This document shows positions 11,139 through 20,707 of a stretch of 64,000 bases of DNA, piece after piece. Position 1 is the first letter of the stretch. Each line of letters starts with the position of its first letter. Made by a program: the position numbers and the translations under genes. The DNA is from Streptomyces litmocidini (GTDB taxonomy: Bacteria; Actinomycetota; Actinomycetes; Streptomycetales; Streptomycetaceae), in contig NZ_BMTQ01000001.1 of NCBI RefSeq assembly GCF_014649755.1, positions 62,001 to 126,000 on the forward strand, written 5' to 3'. The notes beneath the pieces were generated by a model that saw nothing but the letters and a program-made list of their open reading frames with translations, made no database searches and was not told the origin of the DNA.

Positions 11139-12241
11139 AGCTTCGGCGCAATCTCTTCGGTCCAGATGCGGGTGCGCTCCTCCTGCGGCATGTGGCAGGC
11201 GGAGTGGTGGCGCTCTCCGACGAGGGCCAGCTCCGGGCGCTGGGTGCGCGTGATGCCGCCCTTGGGGACGTCCGCGTACGGGCAGCGCGGGTTGAAGGCG
11301 CAGCCGCTGGGAACGTTGATGAGGCTGGGCGGGTTGCCCTTGACCGGGATGAGCCGGTCGGTCTGCTCGCGGTCGATGCGGGGCATCGAGCCGAGCAGGC
11401 CCCAGGTGTAGGGGTGCTGCGGCTCGTAGAAGACGGACTCGGCCGGTCCGCGCTCGACGCACCGCCCGCCGTACATGACGAGGATGTCGTCGGCGAGCTC
11501 GGCGACGACGCCGAGGTCGTGGGTGATGATGACGACCGCGGAGCCGAACTCCTTCTGCAGGTCCCGCATCAGGTCGAGGATCTGCGCCTGCACGGTCACG
11601 TCGAGGGCCGTGGTGGGCTCGTCGGCGATGAGGAGCTCGGGGTTGTTGACGAGCGCCATGGCGATCATCGCGCGCTGCCGCATGCCGCCGGAGAACTCGT
11701 GCGGGTAGTTGTCGAACCGCTTGGCGGGCTCGGGGATGCCGACCCGGTCGAGGAGTTCGACGGCCCGCTTCTTCGCCGTCTTCTTGTCGACGTCGTGGTG
11801 GATGCGGTACGCCTCCACGATCTGGTTGCCGACGGAGTAGTACGGGTGCATCGCGGACAGCGGGTCCTGGAAGATCATCGCCATCTCGCGGCCGCGCATC
11901 TTGCGGACCTCTTCGGGGTCGGCCGAGAGCAGCTCGCGGCCGTTCAGCCAGATCTCGCCGGAGATCTTCGCCTTCTGCCGGCCGTACTGGCCGACGGTGT
12001 GCAGGCCCATGATGCCGAGCGAGGTGACCGACTTGCCGGAGCCGGACTCGCCCACGATGCCGAGGGTCTTGCCCTTCTCCAGCTGGAAGCTGAGGCCGTC
12101 GACCGACTTGACCAGACCGTCGTCGGTCGGGAAGTGGATCTTGAGGTCGCGTACGTCGAGGAAGGCTTCGGAGGGGGCGGACTTCCCGGTGTCGACGGGC
12201 TCTCCCACCGCCGCGCCGGTCTTCGTCAGCTTGTCCGTCAT
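11135..12241 (-). CDS. oppD: peptide ABC transporter ATP-binding subunit (OppD-like)
   Basis: A 368-residue ATPase partner of OppF. Motifs: Walker [11 protein letters not shown] loop [14 protein letters not shown], signature [15 protein letters not shown], Walker [14 protein letters not shown]-loop VIITHDLG. The C-terminal oligopeptide domain has the CAFNPRCPY cysteines. The start ATG at 12241 overlaps the oppB stop by four bases (ATGA), which indicates translational coupling, and the stop overlaps the likely oppF GTG. The N-terminal 25 residues before the ATPase fold are a low-complexity leader. Confidence 0.94.
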   Translation of the reverse strand: MTDKLTKTGAAVGEPVDTGKSAPSEAFLDVRDLKIHFPTDDGLVKSVDGLSFQLEKGKTLGIVGESGSGKSVTSLGIMGLHTVGQYGRQKAKISGEIWLNGRELLSADPEEVRKMRGREMAMIFQDPLSAMHPYYSVGNQIVEAYRIHHDVDKKTAKKRAVELLDRVGIPEPAKRFDNYPHEFSGGMRQRAMIAMALVNNPELLIADEPTTALDVTVQAQILDLMRDLQKEFGSAVVIITHDLGVVAELADDILVMYGGRCVERGPAESVFYEPQHPYTWGLLGSMPRIDREQTDRLIPVKGNPPSLINVPSGCAFNPRCPYADVPKGGITRTQRPELALVGERHHSACHMPQEERTRIWTEEIAPKL

Positions 12242-13236
12242 GCGAGCCTCACTCGGGGGTCGATCACGGCGTACAGCAGGTCCACGATGAGGTTGGCGAC
12301 GACGACGCAGGTCGCGGTGATGAGCGTGACGGCCAGGATCAGCGGCAGGTCGCGCTCGCTCACGCCGCGGATGGCCAGGGCGCCGAGGCCGTGGAGGCTG
12401 AACGCGGTCTCGGTCAGGATCGCGCCGCCCACGAGGGCGCCGAGGTCCATGCCGAAGATGGTCAGGATGGGGGTCATGGTGGAGCGCATGGCGTGCTTGC
12501 CGAGCACGACCGACTCCGGCAGACCCTTGGCCCGCGCGGTGCGGATGTAGTCCTCGCCGAGGACCTCCAGCATGGTGGCGCGGGTGAGCCGCGCGTACAT
12601 CGCGGCGTACAGGAAGGCCAGGGTCACCCAGGGCAGCAGCAGACCGCCGAACCAGCCGCCGAAGGACTCGGTGATCGGCACGTACGTGGCGTCGACCCAC
12701 TTCAGCTGGGTGCGGAAGACGAGCATCGCCAGCATGGCGGTGAAGAAGATGGGGAGCGAGACGCCGGCCAGCGCGGTGATCATCGCCGTGCGGTCGACGA
12801 TCGTGCCCCGCTTGAGCGCGGAGACCACGCCCGTGGAGACGCCGAGCACCAGCCACAGCACGGCGGCGCCGAGCACCATGGAGAGGGTGACCGGGAAGGC
12901 GTCGATCAGCATCGACCAGACGTCCTGCTCGCTGCGGAACGAGTAGCCGAAGCAGGGCGCGGCGCAGTGGATGGTGTCGCCGCCACCGGTGTAGTCCCGG
13001 CCGACGAAGATGCCGGAGACGAAGTGCCAGAACTGCACCAGGAGCGGCTCGTCCAGGCCCAGCTTCTGCCGGACGGCCTCGATGGAAGCCGGATCCGCCT
13101 GCTTGCCGACGAACATCGCGGCAGGGTCGCTGCCGGTCATCTTGGGGATGAGGAAGAAGATGCTGAGCGTCACGAGCGTGACGACGAGCAGCATCACGAC
13201 GACTGCGAAGAGCCGTCGGATTATGTATGCAAGCAT
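12238..13236 (-). CDS. oppB: peptide ABC transporter permease (OppB-like)
   Basis: A 332-residue inner-membrane permease of the DppB/OppB type. It starts with [20 protein letters not shown], a typical first helix, and has about six membrane segments. The EAA loop contacting the ATPases is seen as [20 protein letters not shown]. An insertion between helices 1 and 2 contains two cysteines (HCAAPCFGY). It lies downstream of oppA on the same strand, after a long palindrome that may lower its expression relative to the binding protein. Confidence 0.93.
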   Translation of the reverse strand: MLAYIIRRLFAVVVMLLVVTLVTLSIFFLIPKMTGSDPAAMFVGKQADPASIEAVRQKLGLDEPLLVQFWHFVSGIFVGRDYTGGGDTIHCAAPCFGYSFRSEQDVWSMLIDAFPVTLSMVLGAAVLWLVLGVSTGVVSALKRGTIVDRTAMITALAGVSLPIFFTAMLAMLVFRTQLKWVDATYVPITESFGGWFGGLLLPWVTLAFLYAAMYARLTRATMLEVLGEDYIRTARAKGLPESVVLGKHAMRSTMTPILTIFGMDLGALVGGAILTETAFSLHGLGALAIRGVSERDLPLILAVTLITATCVVVANLIVDLLYAVIDPRVRLA

Positions 13237-13250
13237 GCGGTCGGCCGGTC

Positions 13251-13284
13251 GGCGGCCGGGAACCCGATCGGGTTCCCGGCCGCC
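13251..13284 (-). terminator. perfect 34-bp palindrome between oppA and oppB
   Basis: The arms GGCGGCCGGGAACCCGA and TCGGGTTCCCGGCCGCC abut with no loop beyond the turn. It lies 64 bases past the oppA stop and 15 bases before the oppB start. It is probably a partial terminator or mRNA-stabilising hairpin that raises oppA over oppB-D-F. Confidence 0.75.
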
Positions 13285-13347
13285 GGGGCGGCCATCACCT
13301 GCCCTTCGGACCTGGCGGCGGGTGGTGCGCCGGTGAAGCGGGTCGGA

Positions 13348-15108
13348 TTACTTGACGACGCCGAGCGACGCGTAGTCGTAGCGGCCGTTGTAGGCGTCCG
13401 CCGTGTAGACGTTGGTCAGCCGGGAGCTGCGCCAGATGATGTTCTTCTCGTGGGTGAAGGGCAGGTAGACCGCGGCCTCCGACACCTTCGTGTTGATCTG
13501 CTTGTAGATCTCGCCGGCCTTGTCGGGGTCGGTCTCCTTCAGCGCCTTGTCGAACAGGCCGTTGATGGCCTTGTCGTTCAGCTCGGAGAAGTTGTTGTTG
13601 CCGCTCTGCAGGATGAAGCGGCCGTCGACCAGCGGCTGGAGGAAGCCCTGACCGGTCGGGAAGTCGGCGCCCCAGCCCATGATGATGATGCCGTAGCCCT
13701 TGTCCTTGACCACCTTCGGCGAACCGATGATGCCGGAGGTCTGGGCGCCGTCGAACTGGTCGATCTGGGCGTCGATGCCGACGGCCTTCAGCGACTGCTG
13801 GAGGGACTCGGCGGTCGCGATCTCGATCTTCTTGTTGTTGCGGACCGCGATCGTGGTCTTGAAGCCGTTCGGCTTACCGCACTTCTTCAGCGCCTCCTTG
13901 GCCTTGGCCAGGTCCGGGGCGCCGCCGAGCTTGTTGTACGGGTCGGCCTTCGGGTCGGCACCCTTGATCGCCGGCGGCAGCATGTTGGAGGCGATGTCGC
14001 CACCGGCCTGCGGGCCGCCACGGGCGGTCTGGAGGGACTTCGAGTCGGCCGCGTAGATGATGGCCTTGCGGCACTCGATGTTGGGGATCACCGTCTGCGG
14101 GAAGACCGCGTAGCGGATGAAGCCCGTCTGCGGGTTGTCGACGTTGCCCTTGTGCTGCTGGAGCACCTTCTGGCGGGCGGCGGAGCCGATGCCGGTCGCG
14201 TTGATGTCGACGTCGTACTCGCCCTCGACCAGACGGTTGTCCATGTCGTCGGCGTTCGTGGTGAAGGCGACGCTGATCGTGTCCGGCAGGGCCTTGCGGA
14301 CGTTGTCGGTCTTGGCGTCCCACTTGTCGTTGCGGACGAGCTTGAGCGACTTGTTCGGCGTGTACGACTGCCACTTGTACGGGCCGGAGGAGAACGGCTT
14401 GAGGGTGTACTTGGCCTTGGTGTCCTTGTCCTGGCGGACCGGGGAGGCCGCCGGCATGGCCAGCATCTGCAGGAAGTCGCCGTTGGCGGCCGGCAGCTTG
14501 AAGACGATGGTCTTGTCGTCCGGGGTCTCGATCGCCTTCAGGCCGAGCTTGTCCGTGGTGGTGTCCTTGTAGGGACCCTTGTACTCGCCCTTGGGGTCGA
14601 GGACCTGCTGGAGGTAGATCGGGCCGCCGGAGAGGACGTCCTGCGCCCAGACGCGCTCGATGCCGTACTTGATGTCCTTGGAGGTGATCGGCTTGCCGTC
14701 CTCCCAGGTGACCCCGTCCTTCAGCGTGAAGGTGTAGGTCAGGCCGTCGGCCGAGACCTTGCCCGTGTCGGTGGCGAGGTCCGGGACCAGCTCGGTCGAG
14801 GCGGCGCCCGGCGCGGCCTTGAAGGTGACCAGCTGGCGGGTGTAGTAGCGGGCGAAGTCCCACATGAAGCCGTAGTAGCCGCGCTGCGGGTCCCAGAAGT
14901 CGGCGTCCTGCGAGCCGATGAACTTCAGCTCGCCGCCCTTCTTGTCGGAGACGTTGGCGACCTTGTTCACGCCGGCGTTGAAGCCGGGCGCGCCGGCGCC
15001 CTTGCCACCGCCGTCGCCGCTGCCACCGCCACAGGCGGTGGTGACGACCATCGTGGCCGCGGCAAGCAGCGCGCCCGCGGCGATTCTGCGCTGAGAGCTC
15101 TTCAGCAT
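13348..15108 (-). CDS. oppA: peptide ABC transporter substrate-binding lipoprotein (OppA-like)
   Basis: A 586-residue extracytoplasmic solute-binding protein (SBP family 5). The signal peptide MLKSSQRRIAAGALLAAA ends in a lipobox-like VVTTAC, so the cysteine near residue 26 should be lipidated, followed by a Gly/Ser-rich linker. The mature part has the family segments DPQRGYYGFMWDFARYY, TYTFTLKDGVTWEDGKPITSKDI and GWGADFPTGQGF. It captures peptides for the permeases encoded on either side. ATG at 15108 sets the signal peptide; the frame is open further upstream with no sense. Confidence 0.94.
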   Translation of the reverse strand: MLKSSQRRIAAGALLAAATMVVTTACGGGSGDGGGKGAGAPGFNAGVNKVANVSDKKGGELKFIGSQDADFWDPQRGYYGFMWDFARYYTRQLVTFKAAPGAASTELVPDLATDTGKVSADGLTYTFTLKDGVTWEDGKPITSKDIKYGIERVWAQDVLSGGPIYLQQVLDPKGEYKGPYKDTTTDKLGLKAIETPDDKTIVFKLPAANGDFLQMLAMPAASPVRQDKDTKAKYTLKPFSSGPYKWQSYTPNKSLKLVRNDKWDAKTDNVRKALPDTISVAFTTNADDMDNRLVEGEYDVDINATGIGSAARQKVLQQHKGNVDNPQTGFIRYAVFPQTVIPNIECRKAIIYAADSKSLQTARGGPQAGGDIASNMLPPAIKGADPKADPYNKLGGAPDLAKAKEALKKCGKPNGFKTTIAVRNNKKIEIATAESLQQSLKAVGIDAQIDQFDGAQTSGIIGSPKVVKDKGYGIIIMGWGADFPTGQGFLQPLVDGRFILQSGNNNFSELNDKAINGLFDKALKETDPDKAGEIYKQINTKVSEAAVYLPFTHEKNIIWRSSRLTNVYTADAYNGRYDYASLGVVK

Positions 15109-15217
15109 GGGTCCAGCAACCTCCGGGATAGTGGCGGCCGTTACGGCGGTCCGCCGATTGGGGTGGGCCTCCTGTCGCCAGCGGCAGGGGCGGGTCTTGC
15201 GTGTCGTCGGCGAACGG

Positions 15218-16246
15218 TCAGCGGGAGCCCTTCGGGTCGAGCGCGTCACGCACGCCGTCGCCGAAGAGGTTGAACGCCAGAACGGTGATGAAGATCGCGA
15301 GGCCGGGGATCACCATGAAGAGGGGATCCGCCTCGTAGGTGGTGATGGCCGTCGACAGCATCTGCCCCCAGGAAGCGGTGGGAGGCTTCACGCCCGCGCC
15401 GAGGAAGCTGAGCGCCGCCTCGGTGAGGATGTTGGTGGGGATCATGAGGGTCGCGTAGACCATGATCGGGGCGATCAGGTTGGGCAGCAGCTCGCGGCGC
15501 AGGATGTAGAGGCGGCCGGCGCCCAGGCTCTGGGCGGCCTCGACGTACTCGCGGTTGCGCAGCGAGAGGGTCTGGCCGCGGACGATGCGGCCGACGTACG
15601 GCCAGCCGAAGAAGCCGATCACCACGACCAGGGCGGCGATGCGCACGCCCGATCCGTCCAGGCCGAGGAGCTCGTTGGGCAGCACCGAGACCAGGGCGAT
15701 CGTGAACAGCAGCTGCGGGAACGCGAGCATCACGTCCATGATCCGGCTGAGGGCCGCGTCGATCCAGCCGCCGAAGTAGCCGGCGACGACGCCGAGGACC
15801 GTGCCGAGGAAGACCGCGAAGACCGCCGCGAGGAAGGCGACGAGCAGCGAGATCCGGGCGCCGTAGACGATCCGGCTGAAGACGTCGCGGCCGTTGACGG
15901 GCTCGACGCCGAACAGGAAGTCGCCGTTGACGCCGCCCCAGGAGCCGATCGGCGTGCCGAACAGCGGGTCGATCTGGTCCTCGTGGAACTCGTCCGGCGG
16001 GTGGCCCAGGAGGCCCACGATGACCGGCGCGAAGATCGCGACGAGGATCAGGAAGATGACGACGAAGGCGCCCGCGAGGGCGAGCTTGTCGCGCTTGAGA
16101 CGGGTCCAGGCGATCTTCCAGGGCGAGCGCCCCTCGATCGCCCTGCCGGACGCGCCGGAGTTGTCCGGTGTGCCGGGAGCGTCGGGCGCACCGTCGACGG
16201 TGGCGGTCGCGTCGCCCGCACTCGTCTCGTGCAGTGGTGCCGTCAT
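15218..16246 (-). CDS. oppC: peptide ABC transporter permease (OppC-like)
   Basis: First gene of the opp operon, 342 residues. A hydrophilic Ala/Asp/Pro-rich N-terminal extension of about 40 residues precedes SPWKIAWTRLKRDKLALAGA, the OppC-type N-terminal motif, and the first helix. The EAA loop is YVEAAQSLGAGRLYILRRELLPN. About six helices are expected. It is followed by a 109-base gap and then oppA, so the gene order is permease, binding protein, permease, two ATPases, the order also seen in bldK-type Streptomyces transporters (from memory). Confidence 0.93.
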   Translation of the reverse strand: MTAPLHETSAGDATATVDGAPDAPGTPDNSGASGRAIEGRSPWKIAWTRLKRDKLALAGAFVVIFLILVAIFAPVIVGLLGHPPDEFHEDQIDPLFGTPIGSWGGVNGDFLFGVEPVNGRDVFSRIVYGARISLLVAFLAAVFAVFLGTVLGVVAGYFGGWIDAALSRIMDVMLAFPQLLFTIALVSVLPNELLGLDGSGVRIAALVVVIGFFGWPYVGRIVRGQTLSLRNREYVEAAQSLGAGRLYILRRELLPNLIAPIMVYATLMIPTNILTEAALSFLGAGVKPPTASWGQMLSTAITTYEADPLFMVIPGLAIFITVLAFNLFGDGVRDALDPKGSR

Positions 16247-16610
16247 CGTGGTGAGGACCCCTCTCGGCCGCCGGTAGCCGGCCCTTGCCCGCCGCGTGGT
16301 GAGCGGCTCCGTGGAACAACCTGCTGGACATCGGCTCGAAAGGAACCGAACGCCCCGTGTTCCGGGGAGTCTTCAATGGGCTCGCGATCACCCGCCAGCC
16401 CTGGCGGGGAATGTTTGCTCAAACGTGATGCGGTGCTGCGACTTCCGTTATCCGGACGCCCCGATCATGTGAGCGGACCAACCGGGGCCCTCTTGCCCGC
16501 AATCGGACATGTCGCTCAACCAGTGCCTTGAGCTGTCGAATTGGGGTGAACGAAGGCCTCCGGAGCGGACTCCGGAGGCCTTTGCCGACAAGTGGGACAC
16601 CAGGGGCGTC
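16247..16610. other. intergenic region upstream of oppC
   Basis: No gene is seen in these 364 bases. The region contains the oppC promoter area, an 18-bp palindrome (CCCGCCAG-CC-CTGGCGGG, 16391-16408) that could be an operator about 150 bases before oppC, and the terminator of the SseB gene at 16553-16582. A TTGAGC-like box lies on the minus strand near 16425, but no clear -10 was identified. Confidence 0.5.
16553..16582 (-). terminator. hairpin terminator after the first SseB gene
   Basis: A 13-bp perfect stem, AAGGCCTCCGGAG and CTCCGGAGGCCTT, with loop CGGA, about 30 bases past the stop of the minus-strand SseB gene. The stem is closed by AA/TT on the outside, and the symmetrical form could also act on the plus strand. 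Confidence 0.8.
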
Positions 16611-17405
16611 TCAGTATCCGGACGGCGTCGGCGGAGGGTACCCGTATCCCGGTACGGCGGCGGAACCGCGTCCGGCGTGCGCCTCGCGGTCGTAGAAGGG
16701 ACGCGCGTTCGCCCGCAGCCACAGGGCCACCGGGTCGTACGCGTCGGAGAGCGCGACCGTCGAGACGGGCAGCCCGTCGGGGACGGTGCCGATCGTCTGG
16801 CGCATCATCGAACGGACCTCGTCGACGGCGGCCGGCGAGGTGTCGTACAGGTCGAGGCCGATGGCGAGGTACGGGGAGCCGAGCGCCGGCTGCACCCAGC
16901 CGCGGCGCAGCGCCCGGACGGCCGGGGTGCGGTGGGCGTTCTGCGTGAGCAGGGCGTAGAACTGCGGGATCTCCAGGGCGGGCTCGGTGACGCGCAGCGG
17001 ACCGGCGGGCATCCGGTCGAGGCCGGTGGCGATCCGGCGCAGGTCGGCCCAGGGGACGCCGACGCCGCCGCCGGGGGCGTGCGGATTGAGCCAGACGCCC
17101 CAGCGGTCCGGGTAGAGGGCGCGGGCGATGTCGCGGCCGGTGACGAGCTCGTGGGCGCGGTTCCAGCCGGAGGCGGCGAGCTCCTGGGCGGAGGTGACGC
17201 ACGGCGCGTAGCCGTGGCCGTCGACCTCCATGTTCCCGTACTGGGCGTCGGGCGAGCCGGGGGCGCCCTGCCAGAGCAGCATCCACAGCTCGCCGTCGGC
17301 GAGGGCGTGCAGCAGCTGCTCGTACGCGTCGTAGCGTCCGGGTGCCACCTGGCGCAGCATGTGCTCGACCCGTCCTCCGGTCGCAGCGGTGCCTGACGCA
17401 CTCAC
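16611..17405 (-). CDS. SseB-family protein (SseB C-terminal domain), copy 1
   Basis: A 264-residue protein of the SseB family, named for the E. coli protein whose loss or overexpression alters serine sensitivity; no biochemical function is established. It shows two SseB-type modules: an N-terminal half with MLLWQGAPGSPDAQYGNMEVDG and GYAPCVTSAQEL, and a C-terminal half with YLAIGLDLYDTSPAAVDEVRSMM. It ends in a Gly/Pro/Tyr tail. GTG at 17405 is the preferred start; an in-frame GTG at 17435 is possible. It lies downstream of a second SseB gene on the same strand, close to glycine and serine metabolic genes. Confidence 0.8.
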   Translation of the reverse strand: MSASGTAATGGRVEHMLRQVAPGRYDAYEQLLHALADGELWMLLWQGAPGSPDAQYGNMEVDGHGYAPCVTSAQELAASGWNRAHELVTGRDIARALYPDRWGVWLNPHAPGGGVGVPWADLRRIATGLDRMPAGPLRVTEPALEIPQFYALLTQNAHRTPAVRALRRGWVQPALGSPYLAIGLDLYDTSPAAVDEVRSMMRQTIGTVPDGLPVSTVALSDAYDPVALWLRANARPFYDREAHAGRGSAAVPGYGYPPPTPSGY

Positions 17406-17446
17406 CCTGGGTTCCGCCCCTCTTCCGTCCACCACGTACGTCTGTC

Positions 17447-17484
17447 CAGCGATCGAGTCGGTTCAGCGATCGAGTCGGTTCAGC
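17447..17484. repeat. 17-bp direct repeat (2.2 copies) between the SseB genes
   Basis: CAGCGATCGAGTCGGTT is repeated exactly at 17447-17463 and 17464-17480, followed by a further CAGC. It lies in the 95-base gap between the two SseB genes, upstream of copy 1, and may be an operator or replication slippage. Confidence 0.8.
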
Positions 17485-17500
17485 TTAAACAGCGGGCCGC

Positions 17501-18241
17501 TCAGACGCCGCCGCGCTGGTAGAAGGGGCGCACCCGCTCCAGCATCCAGTCGCCGACCGGGTCCTGTGCCATGTCGAGCAGGATGAGGTTGACCGGCCAG
17601 GCGACCTCGACCCGGCCGAGGGCCCGGCCGAGGGCGTCCAGGGGCGCGGTGCGGTCGGCGCCCTCCCAGTGGGAGAGCTGGACGCCCACGAAGAGGGCGG
17701 GTTCGGTGCCCTCCACGCTGGCGAGGACGCGGCGGGCGGTGGCGACGATGCCGGTGGCCTCGAACTCGGCGGAGGCGGCGGCGAGGAAGTCGACCGGGTC
17801 GTCCTGCCAGTCGGGCTCGAAGAGGCGGACGCGGCCGCCGCTGGCGGGCCCGTCGAGCGGGGTGCGGCCGACGCGGCAGAGCTCGGCGACGGCGGGCGGG
17901 GGCAGCGGGACGCCGACGGCGCCGCCGGGGTTCACGGCGATGCCGAGCTGCGGGGGCAGGCCCCGGGCGAAGTCACGGGCGGGGGCGACGGTGAAGGACA
18001 TGTGGTCGCCGACGCAGGCGCGGAACTGCTGCTCGGAGCTGAAGACGGGCACGTAGGCCGCGCCGTCGAGCTCCATGGTGGCGAGGTCGAGTGCCTGGCT
18101 GTCGGGGCCGCCGCCGTTGGGCAGGGGCACCCAGACCGGGCTGCGGCCCAGCACCTCGACGAGGCGGGCTCCCGCCTCGGGGTTGCCCAGTGAGGCGGCA
18201 AGGACCTCTTCGAGCTCGTTGCCCGGCCACGTCACGTCCAC
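17501..18241 (-). CDS. SseB-family protein, copy 2
   Basis: A 246-residue second SseB-domain protein. It begins MDVTWPGNELEEVLAASLGNPEAG and keeps the family's VWVPLPNGGG and AAYVPVFSSEQQFRACVG segments, then a C-terminal half with PALFVGVQLSHWEGADR and RVRPFYQRGGV. The end resembles copy 1's ARPFYDREA, so the two are likely ancient tandem duplicates. Function is unknown; members occur in actinobacteria near genes of serine/glycine metabolism and here lie about 1 kb from the gcvT riboswitch. GTG or ATG context around 18241 gives a weak ribosome-binding site. Confidence 0.82.
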   Translation of the reverse strand: MDVTWPGNELEEVLAASLGNPEAGARLVEVLGRSPVWVPLPNGGGPDSQALDLATMELDGAAYVPVFSSEQQFRACVGDHMSFTVAPARDFARGLPPQLGIAVNPGGAVGVPLPPPAVAELCRVGRTPLDGPASGGRVRLFEPDWQDDPVDFLAAASAEFEATGIVATARRVLASVEGTEPALFVGVQLSHWEGADRTAPLDALGRALGRVEVAWPVNLILLDMAQDPVGDWMLERVRPFYQRGGV

Positions 18242-18385
18242 GGTCGCGTTTCCCCTTCTCGCACGGCCTTCCGCACCGGCCGCCCGACAGCACCCTAACG
18301 CCGCCCCGCCGCCGCCGTGGCCGGAAGGGAAGGGTACGGGCGTCCCGGGACGGCCGGACGTCTCCGCCCCCGGACGCTCCGTCCC

Positions 18386-19042
18386 TCAGGCCGCCTGCCG
18401 GAAGCCGATGCTGCGGAGGGAGTCGGCGGCGGCCCGGTCGAGGAGGGTCACCGAGGCGCAGCCGTGCGGGAGGCTGCCCGACTCGGCGGCCCGCAGGAGC
18501 CGGCCGACGGCCCGCCGGTGGCGCCCGAAGGCGTACGCGGAGACTCCCCGGCCGCGGGCGTGCTGGCCGGCCCTGGCGGTGTCCGGGGTGACGTCGAGGA
18601 GGAGCAGGTGCAGGGCGCGGCCGCGCCGTCTCGCCTCGCGGGCGAGCCAGGCCCGCACCCAGGACTGGGTGCCGCAGTCGTGGACGATCGCGCTCGCGCC
18701 GGAGCGCAGGACGCGGCGCAGGGCGGCGTAGTGCGCGATCCGGACCAGGGGGCGGTAGAGGGCGTAGGGCAGGAGGCGGGGCACACGGGCCTCCCAGCGC
18801 TCGCGGACGTCCTGGGAGTCGATGGCGCCGCCCCGGGCGGCGCGCTTCATCAGGGTGGACTTGCCGCTGCCGGGCAGCCCGGAGACGACGACGAGGTCGC
18901 CGGCGGCGAAGGTGAGGGAGCGGGGGCCCCGGCCCTCGCGCTCGCGCAGGTCCCGCAGGAGGCGTCCGCGGCTCCGGGCGCGGGCCCGCTGGGACGGTAT
19001 GCCGGTGCTCGCCGCGTACGCGCCGGTGTGCTGGATCCTCAT
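18386..19042 (-). CDS. AAA/P-loop kinase-like ATP-binding protein
   Basis: A 218-residue protein with Walker A SGLPGSGKST at about residues 54-63 and a following KRA segment, the layout of small nucleotide or zeta-toxin-like kinases. A DVRERWEARVPRLLPYALYRP segment and LHLLLLDVTPDTARAGQHARGRGV resemble phosphorylation-type P-loop proteins in which the second motif forms a lid. It is very Arg- and Ala-rich. The substrate is unknown; RNA, nucleotide or small molecules are all possible. It is divergent from the gcvT riboswitch leader. Confidence 0.7.
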   Translation of the reverse strand: MRIQHTGAYAASTGIPSQRARARSRGRLLRDLREREGRGPRSLTFAAGDLVVVSGLPGSGKSTLMKRAARGGAIDSQDVRERWEARVPRLLPYALYRPLVRIAHYAALRRVLRSGASAIVHDCGTQSWVRAWLAREARRRGRALHLLLLDVTPDTARAGQHARGRGVSAYAFGRHRRAVGRLLRAAESGSLPHGCASVTLLDRAAADSLRSIGFRQAA

Positions 19043-19210
19043 CGCGCTCCCCCCTGTCGGGTCTCAGGAGACCTGAGGAGACCCTTGCCCATGAAGTGTA
19101 AAGAAATGGTAATGGCGCGCAAGCGATTTGCCCCGCCGACACCGCGTGCGATGATGTGCGCGCCAGGCGCGCACAGTCGCCGTACAACCGCATACCGGCC
19201 GCTCGAATCC
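19043..19210. other. intergenic region between the P-loop gene and the riboswitch
   Basis: No gene is seen. This stretch should contain the divergent promoters of the P-loop gene and of the gcvT leader. It is less GC-rich than its surroundings (AAGTGTAAAGAAATGGTAAT at about 19094-19113). No convincing -35/-10 pair was fixed. Confidence 0.4.
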
Positions 19211-19435
19211 GCGCGGGAGAGTTCCGGACCGCCGAGCGCGTCCGGGCGCCGAAGGAGCAAGACCCTCCCTTGAATCTCTCAGGCCCCGTACCGCGTGGAT
19301 GAGGCAGATCTGAAAAGCGGGACACCTCACCGTGTCCCCACCCAAGGTGCAAGCCGACTTCTCGGCGCCGGTCCCCGGTGACGAGATGCCCTCGGTGAAC
19401 CTCTCAGGTTCCATGACAGATGGGGAGGACGTCCT
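19211..19435 (+). promoter_or_regulatory. tandem glycine riboswitch upstream of gcvT
   Basis: Two adjacent aptamers with glycine-riboswitch consensus elements. Aptamer 1 (about 19211-19320) has GCGGGAGAG, CGCCGAAGGAGCAA, TGAATCTCTCAGG and GATGAGG followed by TCTGAAAAGCGG. Aptamer 2 (about 19321-19435) has CCAAGGTGCAAGCC, GGTGAACCTCTCAGG and ATGACAGATGGGGAGGA. The order and the short linker match the cooperative two-aptamer class. The remaining 55 bases up to the gcvT ATG would form the expression platform; a gene-on response to glycine, as in known gcvT riboswitches, is inferred. Confidence 0.95.
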
Positions 19436-19490
19436 CGCCCGTCATGTGTTTTCGTCACCGATCACGCCCTTGGGACCCGGGAGCCACCCC

Positions 19491-20630
19491 ATGAGCACTG
19501 CCCCCCGCCTGACCGCCCTCGATGCCCTGCATCGTTCGCTGGGCGCGACCATGACCGACTTCGCCGGCTGGGACATGCCGCTGCGGTACGGCAGCGAGCG
19601 CGACGAGCACAACGCCGTCCGCACCAGGGCCGGCCTCTTCGACCTCTCCCACATGGGCGAGATCACCGTCACCGGCCCGCAGGCCGTGGAGCTGCTCGAC
19701 CACGCCCTGGTCGGCAACATCTCCACCGTCGGCGTCGGCCGCGCGCGCTACACGATGATCTGCCGGGAGGACGGCGGCATCCTCGACGACCTGATCGTCT
19801 ACCGCCTCGACGAGGCCGAGGACGCGTCTCCCCGGTACATGGTCGTCGCCAACGCCTCCAACGCCCAGGTCGTCCTCGACGCCCTGACCGAGCGCGCGGC
19901 CGGCTTCGACGCCGAGGTCCGCGACGACCGCGACGCGTACGCCCTGATCGCGGTCCAGGGCCCGGAGTCCCCCGGCATCCTGAAGTCGCTCACCGACGCC
20001 GACCTGGACGGCCTCAAGTACTACGCCGGCCTGCCCGGCACCGTCGCGGGCGTGCCCGCCCTGATCGCCCGCACCGGTTACACCGGCGAGGACGGCTTCG
20101 AGCTGTTCCTGAAGCCCGAGCACGCCGAGGGCGTCTGGAAGGCGCTGACCGAGGCGGGCGAGGGCGTCGGCCTGATCCCCTGCGGCCTGTCCTGCCGCGA
20201 CACGCTCCGCCTGGAGGCGGGCATGCCGCTGTACGGCCACGAGCTGACCACCGCCCTCACCCCCTTCGACGCGGGCCTGGGCCGGGTCGTGAAGTTCGAG
20301 AAGACGACCAACGGGGGCCGCTTCGTCGGCCGCGAGGCACTGGAGAAGGCCGCCGAGCGCGCCGAGACCGCCCCGCCGCGCAAGCTGGTCGGCCTGATCG
20401 CCGAGGGCCGCCGCGTCCCGCGCGCCGGCATGTCCGTCGTCAAGGACGGCGAGGTCGTCGGCGAGGTCACCTCCGGCGCCCCGTCCCCGACGCTCGGAAA
20501 GCCGATCGCGATGGCGTACGTGGACGCGGCGCACGCCGCGCCCGGCACCCAGGGTGTAGGTGTGGACATCCGCGGCACCCACGAGCCGTACGAGGTCGTC
20601 GCGCTGCCGTTCTACAAGCGCCAGAAGTGA
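19491..20630 (+). CDS. gcvT: aminomethyltransferase GcvT (glycine cleavage T protein)
   Basis: The T protein transfers the aminomethyl carbon from lipoyl-H protein to tetrahydrofolate, releasing ammonia. The 379-residue product starts [19 protein letters not shown] and has the family's [11 protein letters not shown] and [11 protein letters not shown] segments, the folate-binding region around [18 protein letters not shown], and the [12 protein letters not shown] motif. A GGGAG site lies about nine bases upstream of ATG 19491. It follows the tandem glycine riboswitch and leads gcvH and glyA. The GcvP gene is not in the window. Confidence 0.97.
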   Translation: MSTAPRLTALDALHRSLGATMTDFAGWDMPLRYGSERDEHNAVRTRAGLFDLSHMGEITVTGPQAVELLDHALVGNISTVGVGRARYTMICREDGGILDDLIVYRLDEAEDASPRYMVVANASNAQVVLDALTERAAGFDAEVRDDRDAYALIAVQGPESPGILKSLTDADLDGLKYYAGLPGTVAGVPALIARTGYTGEDGFELFLKPEHAEGVWKALTEAGEGVGLIPCGLSCRDTLRLEAGMPLYGHELTTALTPFDAGLGRVVKFEKTTNGGRFVGREALEKAAERAETAPPRKLVGLIAEGRRVPRAGMSVVKDGEVVGEVTSGAPSPTLGKPIAMAYVDAAHAAPGTQGVGVDIRGTHEPYEVVALPFYKRQK

Positions 20631-20707
20631 CGCAGTCGTCCCACCGCGCGTCTCACCCCGTAAGACCCACGTTCATCAGTACTCCCCCGATCCAGGAGAA
20701 TCAGGTC

